The notes under the pieces: model-generated | What the model saw: only the letters and a program-made list of their open reading frames with translations | Told to the model about the DNA's origin: nothing | The model's database searches: none | Translations under genes and position numbers: made by a program | From: Udaeobacter sp025935755 | GTDB taxonomy: Bacteria > Verrucomicrobiota > Verrucomicrobiia > Chthoniobacterales > UBA10450 | Length of the DNA: 64,000 bases | Direction of reading: 5' to 3' | Assembly: GCA_036278715.1 (NCBI GenBank) | Contig: DASUKN010000014.1 | Coordinates: 1 to 64,000, forward strand | Shown: piece by piece, positions 18,248-27,247 of the stretch | Position numbering within the stretch: the first letter of the stretch is position 1 | Layout: the number at the start of each line of letters is the position of its first letter

Positions 18248-19348
18248 TCAGCGCCAGTTTAACGAGCGCAATTGCTTCGGAAGAAACTCGCCGTTTTTCC
18301 GGATCAATTTGCCGTCGAAATAAATTTCGCCACCGCCATAATCGGGCCGCTGAATACTAACCATGTCCCAGTGGACCTGGCTTCGGTTTCCGTTGTCGGC
18401 GTCCTCGTACGCCTGGCCGGGAGTGAAATGGAATGAGCCAGCGATCTTTTCGTCGAACAAGATGTCGCGCATCGGCTGGAATACTCGCGGATTAAACCCG
18501 AGCGAAAATTCGCCGATGTAACGCGCGCCGGCATCTGAGTCGAGGATCTTGTTGAGTTTTTTGGTCTCATTGCTGGTAGCTTCAACAACTTTGCCGCGTT
18601 TGAACTTAAGCTGGACCCCATCGAATGCTGTGCCCTGATAAATGCTCGGCACATTAAATGTGATTTGGCCTTCCACGGAATCTCTCACCGGCGCGGTGAA
18701 AACTTCCCCATCGGGAATGTTGCGATCACCGCCGCAAATGACAGCTGGAATACTTTTGATACTGAAATTCAGATCCGTGCCCGGACCCTTGATTTGGACG
18801 CGGTCGGTTTTTTCCATCAGGCTTTTGAGCGCCTTCATGCCTGGCTGCAGTTTGCGATAGTCCAGCGTGCAGACATCGAAGTAGAAATCTTCAAAGGCTT
18901 CCGTGCTCATTCCTGCAAGCTGAGCCATGGAAGGCGTCGGCCAGCGTAGTACAACCCATTTCGTCCGTTTGACGCGCTGATCCTGGACGGCACGCATCTT
19001 TTTCCCGATCAATTGCATTTTGTCCGGCGGGACATCTGCCAATTCGGTGATGTTATGACTGCCGCGCATCGCGATGTATGCGTTCATTTTTTTCATTCGC
19101 GCCAGCTCAAGGCCTGCCGCGATATCCAGCTGTCGTTCGGACGCCTCGAGCGCGAGCGCGCGGTTCACGCGCGCGTGATATACCTGCGCAAATGGTACCC
19201 CTCCCACTTCGCGTGCCGCACGAATCAGCGCCGCTGTCATTTCGTCGGGAATGTCGAATGCTTCGATCAAGACCGTCTCATTGCGTTTCAGTCGGATCGA
19301 GTATTCAACCAGGAGTTTTGCGAGTTTATCAAATCGCTCGTCGTGCAT
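18248..19348 (-). CDS. M29-family aminopeptidase (AmpS/aminopeptidase T type)
   Basis: Metal-dependent exopeptidase that removes N-terminal residues from peptides in the cytosol. At 366 residues it is slightly short for M29 (about 370-410). The metal-binding region is present: NIPDGEVFTAP (Glu), YIGEFSLGFNP (Glu), GSFHFTPGQAYED (His), QVHWDMV (His-x-Asp). The N-terminal half carries the family pattern (VLIEAFDIPDEMTAALIRAA, GVPFAQVYHARVNRAL). No signal peptide is seen. It is the last gene of a minus-strand series lptD-ugd-rsmB-GT-C/TPR-M29 with gaps of 7-83 bases, so co-transcription is plausible, although its function is unrelated to the envelope genes. Confidence 0.88.
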   Translation of the reverse strand: MHDERFDKLAKLLVEYSIRLKRNETVLIEAFDIPDEMTAALIRAAREVGGVPFAQVYHARVNRALALEASERQLDIAAGLELARMKKMNAYIAMRGSHNITELADVPPDKMQLIGKKMRAVQDQRVKRTKWVVLRWPTPSMAQLAGMSTEAFEDFYFDVCTLDYRKLQPGMKALKSLMEKTDRVQIKGPGTDLNFSIKSIPAVICGGDRNIPDGEVFTAPVRDSVEGQITFNVPSIYQGTAFDGVQLKFKRGKVVEATSNETKKLNKILDSDAGARYIGEFSLGFNPRVFQPMRDILFDEKIAGSFHFTPGQAYEDADNGNRSQVHWDMVSIQRPDYGGGEIYFDGKLIRKNGEFLPKQLRSLNWR

Positions 19349-19409
19349 AGGCGTTTATCATTCCATTAGCGAACGCGGATGCAACACCGCTGGGCGCTTC
19401 GTTGATGGA

Positions 19410-21347
19410 TCAGCGAGCAGCCTGCGCGCGTTGGAGATTCCGCTGCGCCTCAGGGTAATCAGGCTTGATTCGCAACGCCTGTTGAAACTGGTCGATCGCC
19501 TCTCCACTTCTGCCCAACTGGAGCAGTGCCAGGCCCAAATTATTGTGTGCCTCCACGCTATCGGGTTTGATTTCCAGCGCCTCCGCAAACTGCTCCATTG
19601 CTTCCTGAAGCTTGCCCTCTCGACCCAAGGCAGCGCCCCAGTTCAGATGTGCATCGACGTAATCCGGATTGATCCGAGAGGCCTGCTCGAAATGCCGGAT
19701 TGCTTCCGGCATCCTTCCGAGGGAAAGCAGCGCCAGACCCAGATCGTTGTGTGCCTGGAAGGAACCAGGGTTGATCCGTAGCGCCTCGGCGAATTCGCCC
19801 ATCGCTTCCTCCACCTTGCCAGTGCCGGCTAATGCAGTGCCCATGTTGACATGCGCATCGACGTAATCGGGCCTGAGGCGCAGTGCCTGGCGATAATGTG
19901 CGAGTGCATCCTCCGCTCTGCCGAGTTGTGTCAGAACAATTCCCAAATTTGAGTGAGCCTGAGGGTAATCGGGATTGATGCGTAGCGTCTCTTCGTACTG
20001 TTCGATTGCCTGATGCAGTTCGCCCGCCTTCGCTAACTCGGCTCCCAGGTTGTGATGCGCTAACCAGGCATCCGGGTTTTTTATCAGGGTATCTTCCCAT
20101 AATGTCCGGTTTTCGGCGTATATCGCGCTTCGCGACCAAGTCACGATTCCCAATGTCATCAGCAGGGCGAGCGTTAGTGACAAACCCACGCCCCGTCGCC
20201 ATTGATTCATTCGCAGGCAGATAACCGTTCCCGTAGCTGTCAGAACTGCGATTACCCCGACGATAGCGAAATATTGAAAATGATCGGCCACCAATGAAAC
20301 GTCAAAAAATGCCTGGTCGAGAAATCCGGCCACCGGGAACAGCATCACAACAAAGTACCCGGCGGCAAACAGCAGCGGTCGCCCCCAGCTCTCGCGTTTC
20401 CACCAGAACAGCGCCAGACAGCCAGCCAGAATCAGGCCGGGCACATAGGAGAGCCACGTCGTGGGATCAATGTTCCATCTGGGATAAATAACACTTAGAT
20501 GAAATGGCCATAGCGTCTTTGACAAGTAAAACCATGGCACCCAGCCGGCAGCAGCCAGCCGTGAAAGCAACCCTTCTGCGCGATGGGTGTAGCCTCCCAT
20601 CGCATGATGAAATTGAAACCACACTGTCACTAGTCCCATGACGAATGACATTCCAAAGAACGGAAGTACGCGAAGGAAATCTTTCCACTGAACTCGTTTG
20701 TGCAACCACCACACGCATCCCAACAGCACAACCGGTAACATCACGACGGCAGTTTTAGCTAACAAGGCCAGCAGAAATGCTCCTAACGCTAAAACATACC
20801 AGCCCCATCGGCGTTCAGCGTCGAACTTCAGATACAGAAGAATCGCTGTTGCGAAGAAAAGCATCGACAACGTGTTCTTGTGCTCGCTGATCCAGGCCAC
20901 AGTAGCCGCATTGACCGGATGAATCGCAAATACAAGCGCGGCCAGCCAGGCTCCGGGGATCCCCAGCCGCCGCAAAATCAGCCATACCAAAATGGCGTTG
21001 GCGGCGTGCAATATGATATTAACTACATGGAAGCCCATCGGATTGCCCCTCCAGAGCCGCCACTCCAGCCAGAACAAAGTCGATGTAAGTGGATAATAAT
21101 CCAAAGACTCAGTCGTAAACCAAAACTTTTGCAGGCCGTTTCCGTCCTTGATCAGCGGGTTATGGGTAATCAGTTCAGCATCATCCCAAACGAATCCGCC
21201 CCGGATCGCAGGGATATAGGCAATACACGTCACCGCGAGTAAAATCAGCGCCAATATCCAGCTGTGGTCTTGGAAGCGTCCCTTTTTAAGTGGCACGGGT
21301 CGCATCTTTTGAGAAGTTCGATTGGCACCGCGGTCCCTTTTTGCCAT
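19410..21347 (-). CDS. GT-C membrane glycosyltransferase with long TPR tail (TMTC-like)
   Basis: The open frame begins at 21587, but its first 80 residues antisense-overlap nothing conserved and run into rsmB. The ATG at 21347 (MAKRDRGANR) gives a 645-residue protein with the family's basic leader. The first helix is at about 30-46, GGFVWDDAELITHNP puts Asp55-Asp56 in the first outer loop, and HPVNAATVAWISEHKNTLS is the variant of the HP-V block. About ten helices run to residue 400, followed by seven clean TPR repeats to the end. Unlike the four paralogues near the left edge it lacks the C-terminal cap and ends directly after the last repeat. It follows rsmB by 76 bases. The inferred role is membrane glycosylation with TPR docking; substrates are unknown. 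Confidence 0.85.
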   Translation of the reverse strand: MAKRDRGANRTSQKMRPVPLKKGRFQDHSWILALILLAVTCIAYIPAIRGGFVWDDAELITHNPLIKDGNGLQKFWFTTESLDYYPLTSTLFWLEWRLWRGNPMGFHVVNIILHAANAILVWLILRRLGIPGAWLAALVFAIHPVNAATVAWISEHKNTLSMLFFATAILLYLKFDAERRWGWYVLALGAFLLALLAKTAVVMLPVVLLGCVWWLHKRVQWKDFLRVLPFFGMSFVMGLVTVWFQFHHAMGGYTHRAEGLLSRLAAAGWVPWFYLSKTLWPFHLSVIYPRWNIDPTTWLSYVPGLILAGCLALFWWKRESWGRPLLFAAGYFVVMLFPVAGFLDQAFFDVSLVADHFQYFAIVGVIAVLTATGTVICLRMNQWRRGVGLSLTLALLMTLGIVTWSRSAIYAENRTLWEDTLIKNPDAWLAHHNLGAELAKAGELHQAIEQYEETLRINPDYPQAHSNLGIVLTQLGRAEDALAHYRQALRLRPDYVDAHVNMGTALAGTGKVEEAMGEFAEALRINPGSFQAHNDLGLALLSLGRMPEAIRHFEQASRINPDYVDAHLNWGAALGREGKLQEAMEQFAEALEIKPDSVEAHNNLGLALLQLGRSGEAIDQFQQALRIKPDYPEAQRNLQRAQAAR

Positions 21348-21423
21348 TGCGAGCTTATAGCACATCACCGCAAAACGTGCCTGCGCATTAACATTCGGCT
21401 GAACCCGATCGCAGTTTCGAAAT

Positions 21424-22677
21424 TTATGCCTGGCTGCAAAGTCTGACCGCAAAGGCGCCATCAAAACGATCGCGAAATGGGAGCACTTCTCGTTGGCGGT
21501 CGGGGCGCATGAATGGGAATTCGCCAAGCGCGCGCTCGACCAGCCGTTCATTTTCCTCCGGCTCAAGACTACAGGTGCTATAAACAAAAACGCCGCCGGC
21601 CTTCAGGAGCGGGAGCACGGCGCCGAAAATCCGCAACTGCTCGCCAGGCAAACGCTCGAAGTCTTCTCGCCGTAGTCGCCACCGCACGTCCACGCGCCGG
21701 CGCATGACACCTGTATTTGTGCACGGAGCATCTAAAAGGATCCGATCGAACGGCGCGATTGATAGAATTTCTTTCGGAAGATCGGCGCGGGCCCAATCGT
21801 GGCGCAGGGTGTGGACAATGGTCGCGCCGAGCCTGGCGACATTGCCTTTCAAGATCTGGAGTCGTTCGATGTCGCGATCACAGGCGACGATAACACCGCG
21901 ATTTTGCATGAACTGCGCGAGATAAGTTGCCTTACCGCCCGGTGCCGCACACGCGTCCAGAACTTTTTCTCCTGGTTTTGGATCGAGAAGCTGACACGCG
22001 ATTGCTGTGCTTGGATCCTGAATGTTGCAATGGCCAAAATTGAGAGCCTCTGTGGGAACTGCGTTGAACTTCATAAAGTCGAGGTTGTCGGTCAGCGGCA
22101 GTGAGTTTGGGTATTGCCGCAGGAAGCTGTCGGGATCGATCTTCAGCCGATTAATTCGGCCAAATATCGGTGCCGGCTGATTATTCCATTCGCATAAATC
22201 ATTGGTGTGTTCGGGGCCGAACTGTTGTTCCCATCGTTCGACGAGAAATTGCGGGTGCGACATTCGAAGGGACAACGGCTGAGCGTTCGCCTCAGCGAGT
22301 AGCTCTCTTCGTCGCCTCGTTGCGGTACGAAGGATGGCATTGATGATCGGTCGGTGCGTCCTCGGGGCTGTGGCAACGCTTTCGTACACAGCGGCGTGCT
22401 CAGGTGTTTTGAGCAGGAAAAGCTGATACAACCCCAGCCGCAGGTTGTCTCGGACGTCGCTCTCGATTCGCGAACCCCGCAGGCGAGCGATCCAAAAATC
22501 GAGCAGCGTCAGGTTGCGCAAAACGCCATAGAACAGTTCCAAGGCGAACGCACGATCGGACAGACTCAGCTCCGCTTCAGCGAGAAGTCCTGAAATAATC
22601 GAATCTGCGAAACGTTTTTGTTTTCGCCAAAGCCGCAGAGCCGCCAGCGCAATTTCGCGAGCAGAGCGCTGCGCCAT
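21424..22677 (-). CDS. rsmB: 16S rRNA m5C967 methyltransferase
   Basis: SAM-dependent methyltransferase that makes 5-methylcytosine at position 967 of 16S rRNA. The 417 residues comprise an N-terminal NusB-like helical domain (about 1-140, RDNLRLGLYQLFLLKTPEHAAV) and a Rossmann methyltransferase domain. The latter has the SAM loop DACAAPGGKATYLA, motif IV DAPCTNTGVMRR with its cysteine, and the catalytic-cysteine motif YSTCSLEPEEN. All key residues are in place. It begins 7 bases after the end of ugd, so it is probably translated from the same message. It is cytosolic. Confidence 0.93.
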   Translation of the reverse strand: MAQRSAREIALAALRLWRKQKRFADSIISGLLAEAELSLSDRAFALELFYGVLRNLTLLDFWIARLRGSRIESDVRDNLRLGLYQLFLLKTPEHAAVYESVATAPRTHRPIINAILRTATRRRRELLAEANAQPLSLRMSHPQFLVERWEQQFGPEHTNDLCEWNNQPAPIFGRINRLKIDPDSFLRQYPNSLPLTDNLDFMKFNAVPTEALNFGHCNIQDPSTAIACQLLDPKPGEKVLDACAAPGGKATYLAQFMQNRGVIVACDRDIERLQILKGNVARLGATIVHTLRHDWARADLPKEILSIAPFDRILLDAPCTNTGVMRRRVDVRWRLRREDFERLPGEQLRIFGAVLPLLKAGGVFVYSTCSLEPEENERLVERALGEFPFMRPDRQREVLPFRDRFDGAFAVRLCSQA

Positions 22678-22684
22678 CGTCTCC

Positions 22685-23998
22685 TTACTGCGGCTTCACG
22701 CTTTCACGTCCAATCGAGTAATAGTGGAATCCAAATTGTCGCATCGTTTCAGGATCCAAAAGATTCCGTCCGTCGAAGATGATTGGCGTCCGCATTTTTT
22801 CTTTCAGCACAGCCAGATCGACGTTCGAAAATTCATTCCAATCCGTAGCAATGATGAGCGCTTCAGCACCATCGACTGCTTCCAGAGCCGACGAAGCAAA
22901 TTCCGCATCTGCGATGGCTTTTATCCCGCGCGCTTTGTGCTTCCCTTTGGGATCATAGGCGACGACATGCGCTCCCTCCCGGAGAAGCTGTTCCACCAAT
23001 TCGATTGCAACCGACGAACGTATATCATCGGTGTCCGGTTTGAATGTCAATCCCCAGACTGCAATCCGCTTTTCGCGTAGCACCCACAGCTTCTCCCGGA
23101 TCGTTTTCAGAAAACGTGCCTTTTGACCCTCGTTTATGCGCTGCACCTCTTTGAGCAAAGTGAATGGCGTTCCAAGCTGATCACTGATGGCGATGAACGC
23201 CGCGATATCTTTTGGAAAACAGGAACCGCCGTATCCAATTCCAGCGTTCAGAAAATCGCGCCCGATACGGTGATCCATCCCAATTCCGTCAGCCACCTTT
23301 TCCACGTCGGCTCCGCTTGCTTCGCAAATCGCCGAGACCGCATTGATGTACGAAATTTTCAAAGCCAGGAAGGAGTTCGCGCAATGCTTAATCAGTTCGG
23401 CGCTGTTAATGTCGGTCACCAGAATCGGTGCCATGAAAGGTTCGTATACTTTTTTCATCAAACCAATCGCACGTTCACTTTGCGCGCCGATCACGATGCG
23501 GTCGGGATGCATCAGATCAGCCACTGCGCAGCCTTCGCGCAAGAACTCAGGGTTGCTGACCACGTCAAATTCTGCGCCATGGCGATTGTATCGCTTGATG
23601 GATTCCGCCACTTTTTCGCCCGTCTTCACAGGCACGGTGCTCTTGTCGACGATCACTCGATAATCGGTCAAGACACCAGCGATTTCGCGAGCCACTTTCT
23701 CTACGAAGCTGAGATCGACATCGCCATCCGGCAGTGGCGGAGTCGGGACGGCGATAAAAATGATTTGTGAGCCTTTGACGGCTTCCTCTATGTCGCCGGT
23801 GAAATGGAGTCGTCGCGCTGAGACATTGCGATGAATGATTTCTTCCAGCCCCGGTTCGTAGATTGGAACCGCACCGGCTTTGAGTTGTTTAACTTTCTCG
23901 GCGTCGTTATCGACGCAAATGACATGATGCCCGACATCAGCGAAACAGGCGCCTGTGACCAGGCCAACGTAGCCGGAGCCGATGATTGATATATCCAT
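22685..23998 (-). CDS. ugd: UDP-glucose 6-dehydrogenase
   Basis: Oxidises UDP-glucose to UDP-glucuronate with two NAD+, supplying precursors for acidic surface polysaccharide. The 437 residues show the N-terminal NAD fold (ISIIGSGYVGLVTGACFAD), the central dimer helix, catalytic Cys in GIGYGGSCFPKD, and the C-terminal UDP-binding domain (GLTFKPDTDDIRSS). Length and motifs are normal for the bacterial TuaD/Ugd type. It lies between lptD and rsmB on the minus strand. A plausible partner in this window is the nucleotide-sugar epimerase at 61196, which is of the type that can act on UDP-glucuronate. Confidence 0.95.
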   Translation of the reverse strand: MDISIIGSGYVGLVTGACFADVGHHVICVDNDAEKVKQLKAGAVPIYEPGLEEIIHRNVSARRLHFTGDIEEAVKGSQIIFIAVPTPPLPDGDVDLSFVEKVAREIAGVLTDYRVIVDKSTVPVKTGEKVAESIKRYNRHGAEFDVVSNPEFLREGCAVADLMHPDRIVIGAQSERAIGLMKKVYEPFMAPILVTDINSAELIKHCANSFLALKISYINAVSAICEASGADVEKVADGIGMDHRIGRDFLNAGIGYGGSCFPKDIAAFIAISDQLGTPFTLLKEVQRINEGQKARFLKTIREKLWVLREKRIAVWGLTFKPDTDDIRSSVAIELVEQLLREGAHVVAYDPKGKHKARGIKAIADAEFASSALEAVDGAEALIIATDWNEFSNVDLAVLKEKMRTPIIFDGRNLLDPETMRQFGFHYYSIGRESVKPQ

Positions 23999-24081
23999 GA
24001 ATTAGGAACGGTGTGGGCGAATGAGTTCCAACACAAGTGGTCGAATTCAGCGGAAAAATCCGGCCGTATGGCAGGCCCAAA

Positions 24082-26328
24082 TCACTCGCCCGAAGACGAC
24101 GGATCGAAGTTTAAGTCGAAACCAAATTTGGGGAATGCCTTCAGGGTTACGGTGAACAGGAGCCCATATTCTTTCACGCCGGAGTTGTCGCGTATCACTC
24201 CGCCGAACGAGGCAACCCAGCTCGTCAAGTCGCGGTAAACGGCATAGCGCTGTTCCTGAAGAGTGTCTGTCGCGCCTTCATACTGTTCCTGCACTGCCAG
24301 GCCCCAGTTGTCGTTAACCCGAAGATACCCGCCCACAACAAACAGGCTGCTGTTATCGAAGAAAGGATTTCCGTTCAAATAACGATGCCCAAAGTTCAGC
24401 TGCAAATTCGACAGCGGTTGGACGGTCGCATAAGTGTCGACTTCCGTGAATCCTTTCGCGAACGCCGGCAATTGAGAGTTCACAGAAAACGACATCCATG
24501 GGAGAGGATTAAACCTGAGATTGTTGAACAAGTTTGAGTAGTCCGTGCGATCGTATGGATTTTCGAAGTTCCTGTCGACGTACGTATCCAGCTCAAGCCA
24601 TGTCATGGTTGAATCGTCGCGCCGGGTCTCCAAACGATTGCGGACGCCCACGCGCCACACCGTCCAATCGGCAATTGAGTCGATCGGGGTGAACTGCGGA
24701 AAATCGATTGCCCGGAGCTGCGTGGATGGTTCAAAACGATCGAATTGTAAAACCGAGAGAGGATTCGGTCCGTCTTCTTTCACGTAAGAGAAGTCGGTAA
24801 ACGGCTGGATCACATGCATCAACCCGTCCAAACCAAACGCGCGGCTCTGCACATTCTCCCATTTCCGAGACATCTTGAACGACGCTTCTGCGCCAGTATC
24901 GAAGACGCTTCGAAAGGTGTCCCCGTCAAACTTGATGGGGTTAGCGGTTGTCGGTGGCGGCAGGATCGTGTCGGGCACGAGCGGGTTTGAAGGCGGAATA
25001 AATATGGTTGAGCCGAGATCCCAGGTCTTACCGTAATACGTGCCCCGGTATCCAACCCGGGGCACGAATGAGAGCCAACCAAACAATGTGTTGGGATAGA
25101 CCAGTTGATGGAACGTGTCGAACCGTTGTGTACCGTAATTTTTGATTCCTGAGTCTTCAGGAAATTGCAGCCGCAAATTGGCAAATCCCGTTTCGCCTTC
25201 ATAAAATACCGGGCTGCCGAACAGTGGCTGGCGCTTGATGTCGAGTACCACTTCAGGTTGACGTTCGGTGGTCGTGAAGAAATCGTTCGCCTGAAAACGC
25301 TCGATCCCGGTGAGCGTGAAATTCGGGTTTGTCTTCGCAACCGCGACCACATTGTCAGGAACAGGATCGATCCGAAACTCGCCCTGGAAGAAGTCCTGCA
25401 TCACGTACTGGTCGCTCAGCTTCGTGATGTTCGCGATGCCATAGATGGAATCGGTGAAATCCGTGTGGTCCTCGAGCGTTAGCCGGTATCGGGACTCAGA
25501 GATATTAGTCCGCGGGATGTCAGTTTGATTGATATCCGGGTTTTGGTCGTTGATGTAAAAAGTCTTTATCTTCGCCACGCTGCTGTGGTCTTTTCCGTAT
25601 TCAATCGTGGGCTCAAAACCAATCGCGGCGCCACGCCGTCCGAAATAATCGAGTCGAAGCCGCGCTTGAATATGATCCGTGATGGGAAAGGTGATTTGTG
25701 TGAGCAGCGATGGTCCCCAAGTGCTGTAGTAGGCTGGCGAAACGGAAAAACTAAACGCGTTATCCAACGATTGATAAAGGTATGGCCACCAGAATATCGG
25801 CACCGTTCCAACGTACGCGGTCACATTTAGGAAAATCACCCGGTCTCCCTCGTAAACGCGGATTTTCCGGGCGCGCAGGTGAAAATCGGGCTTGGATGAA
25901 TCGTGCGTTGTGAAGATTCCGCCGTTAATGAGATACGCGTCCTCTTTCCCTTCGATCGAGGTCACGTCGTGGCCGGCCAGAAAGTAAGGTTGCGACTCCG
26001 TCCGTGCGGTGACCGCCCGGATCTTTTTCGTGTCGGTGTTATAAATTCCGCTGTCGGCGTTGTAGAGGCTGCTCTCGCGATATATCCGGACGTGACCCCG
26101 TAACGTCACATCATGTGTGGTGGAATTGTACTGTGCGTAGTCGGCGTAAATGTCCGTATTCCCGATGTGGATCGCCACATTATCGCGTGCGGTCGCCAGA
26201 CCGTTTTCATAAGTCGTTTGCCCGGTAGAAGTGATCTCAATTGGGCCATTCTCCGGAGTCTTTATTTCTCCGTAGATCAAACCGGCGTTCGCAAACAAAC
26301 CGGTGAGCAAGAAAACCATCGGTCGCAT
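24082..26328 (-). CDS. lptD: LptD/OstA-like outer-membrane LPS assembly protein
   Basis: From the ATG at 26328 this is 748 residues with a signal peptide (MRPMVFLLTGLFANAGLIYG). The longer open frame to 26562 adds 78 residues that do not look like a leader. An LptA/OstA-like domain follows (ITSTGQTTYENGLATARDNV, HDVTLRGHVRIYRE), then a long beta-barrel region rich in alternating aromatic strands (FWWPYLYQSLDNAFSFSVS ... GYLRVNDNWGLAVQEQYE). The expected role is inserting lipopolysaccharide into the outer leaflet of the outer membrane. It lies upstream of ugd with 83 bases between. Sequence divergence from proteobacterial LptD is large, so the assignment rests on the domain order. Confidence 0.85.
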   Translation of the reverse strand: MRPMVFLLTGLFANAGLIYGEIKTPENGPIEITSTGQTTYENGLATARDNVAIHIGNTDIYADYAQYNSTTHDVTLRGHVRIYRESSLYNADSGIYNTDTKKIRAVTARTESQPYFLAGHDVTSIEGKEDAYLINGGIFTTHDSSKPDFHLRARKIRVYEGDRVIFLNVTAYVGTVPIFWWPYLYQSLDNAFSFSVSPAYYSTWGPSLLTQITFPITDHIQARLRLDYFGRRGAAIGFEPTIEYGKDHSSVAKIKTFYINDQNPDINQTDIPRTNISESRYRLTLEDHTDFTDSIYGIANITKLSDQYVMQDFFQGEFRIDPVPDNVVAVAKTNPNFTLTGIERFQANDFFTTTERQPEVVLDIKRQPLFGSPVFYEGETGFANLRLQFPEDSGIKNYGTQRFDTFHQLVYPNTLFGWLSFVPRVGYRGTYYGKTWDLGSTIFIPPSNPLVPDTILPPPTTANPIKFDGDTFRSVFDTGAEASFKMSRKWENVQSRAFGLDGLMHVIQPFTDFSYVKEDGPNPLSVLQFDRFEPSTQLRAIDFPQFTPIDSIADWTVWRVGVRNRLETRRDDSTMTWLELDTYVDRNFENPYDRTDYSNLFNNLRFNPLPWMSFSVNSQLPAFAKGFTEVDTYATVQPLSNLQLNFGHRYLNGNPFFDNSSLFVVGGYLRVNDNWGLAVQEQYEGATDTLQEQRYAVYRDLTSWVASFGGVIRDNSGVKEYGLLFTVTLKAFPKFGFDLNFDPSSSGE

Positions 26329-26630
26329 GGCAAACACCGAACGTACCGCAGCAAAGTCCCCCTGCAAAGGCAAAACAGGGCTGCGGAGGTGGCAAATACG
26401 CGTCAGCCAACCCTTGACCGGCGGGCGTTGGAAGCTCGCGTGCATATTAGTCATACGCGCGCGAAGCGTTGTCTTAGGTGTAAGCAGTTTTGTCCTCCAA
26501 TAGTTCGACCACTTGACCGTAGCGACCTCCGGCGGAACGCCGCCCCTGCACTGGCCGCTCAAACTGGGTTCTCGTCAAGAGTCCATCTATATTCTCCGTT
26601 GCTTTGGCGACTTGAAGCCCCAAACCCATC
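26329..26630. other. Divergent intergenic region lptD / phosphoesterase
   Basis: About 300 bases between two divergent genes. It contains the in-frame upstream extension of lptD, which I judge untranslated. No hairpin with a T-run, no repeat and no RNA gene was recognised. Promoters for both directions must lie here, but no convincing -35/-10 pair could be picked out by eye. Confidence 0.4.
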
Positions 26631-27107
26631 ATGAACGCGCACGCACAACCTGAACAAGCTTCGCACGTATTCGTCCTCGCGGATACGCACAATCGGCTGC
26701 CGGAGCATGTGCGGGAGATCGCGACGGGTGCGGATGAGATCTGGCATCTCGGAGATGTTTGCGCAGAAGCCGTTCTCGACGAGTTGCGGACAATCGGTGT
26801 GCCTGTTGTGGTCGTGCGCGGAAATTGCGATAGCAATTTCGAATGGCCGCTCGTTATCGATATTGTCCGAAGCGGTTTAAAGTTCCGTCTCCAGCATATT
26901 CCGCCGGATCATATCCCGGAAGATGTCGATGTTGTTCTGCATGGGCACACGCATGTGCCGCGTAATGAAAGGCGCGGTCGCGTTCTGTTTCTCAATCCGG
27001 GCTGCGTGACCCGTCCTAATCGCGGCGCGCCCCCGGGCGTTGCCTGGCTTGAAATCGTGGATGGCAAAATCAATTGGACGCCGGTCGAATTGCCGCGGCG
27101 GCATTGA
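26631..27107 (+). CDS. YfcE/MJ0936-type metallophosphoesterase
   Basis: This 158-residue cytosolic protein has the calcineurin-like phosphoesterase metal sites: VLADTHNRLP (Asp, His), HLGDVC (Asp), VRGNCDS (Asn), LQHIPP (His) and VVLHGHTHVPRNE (His-x-His). Small enzymes of this family hydrolyse phosphodiesters or phosphomonoesters in a manganese-dependent way; the natural substrate cannot be read from sequence. It is the first plus-strand gene before the complex I operon, 140 bases upstream of nuoH. That gap holds a small palindrome (27124-27154), so co-transcription is uncertain. Confidence 0.88.
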   Translation: MNAHAQPEQASHVFVLADTHNRLPEHVREIATGADEIWHLGDVCAEAVLDELRTIGVPVVVVRGNCDSNFEWPLVIDIVRSGLKFRLQHIPPDHIPEDVDVVLHGHTHVPRNERRGRVLFLNPGCVTRPNRGAPPGVAWLEIVDGKINWTPVELPRRH

Positions 27108-27120
27108 ATCAGTAATCGTT

Positions 27121-27154
27121 AAAGCGGTTTCAAGCCGCCGCACTCCAAAGCGGC
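27121..27154 (+). repeat. Short palindromes upstream of nuoH
   Basis: GCGG (27124-27127) can pair with CCGC (27135-27138), and GCCGC (27134-27138) can pair with GCGGC (27150-27154), giving two competing small hairpins. The words AAAGCGG and AAGCCGC recall the AACCGCT/AGCGGTT hairpins near 61 kb. Whether this is a repeat or a transcript-end structure of the phosphoesterase gene cannot be told. Confidence 0.35.
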
Positions 27155-27247
27155 GTTTCGTTCCCCGAACGGCTGCAGCGCTTTTATGCTTTCACGACCG
27201 CGATTCGGTCTTGATTAAATCAGACGCAATCGCTTTTCTTGCCGAGG

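Noticed and set aside
21348..21587. N-terminal extension of the GT-C/TPR protein
   Set aside because: It would overlap the end of rsmB by 164 bases, and the residues lack the leader plus first-helix pattern of the paralogues; the ATG at 21347 restores it.
23123..23770. 215-codon plus-strand frame inside ugd
   Set aside because: Antisense shadow of the dehydrogenase with no recognisable domain.
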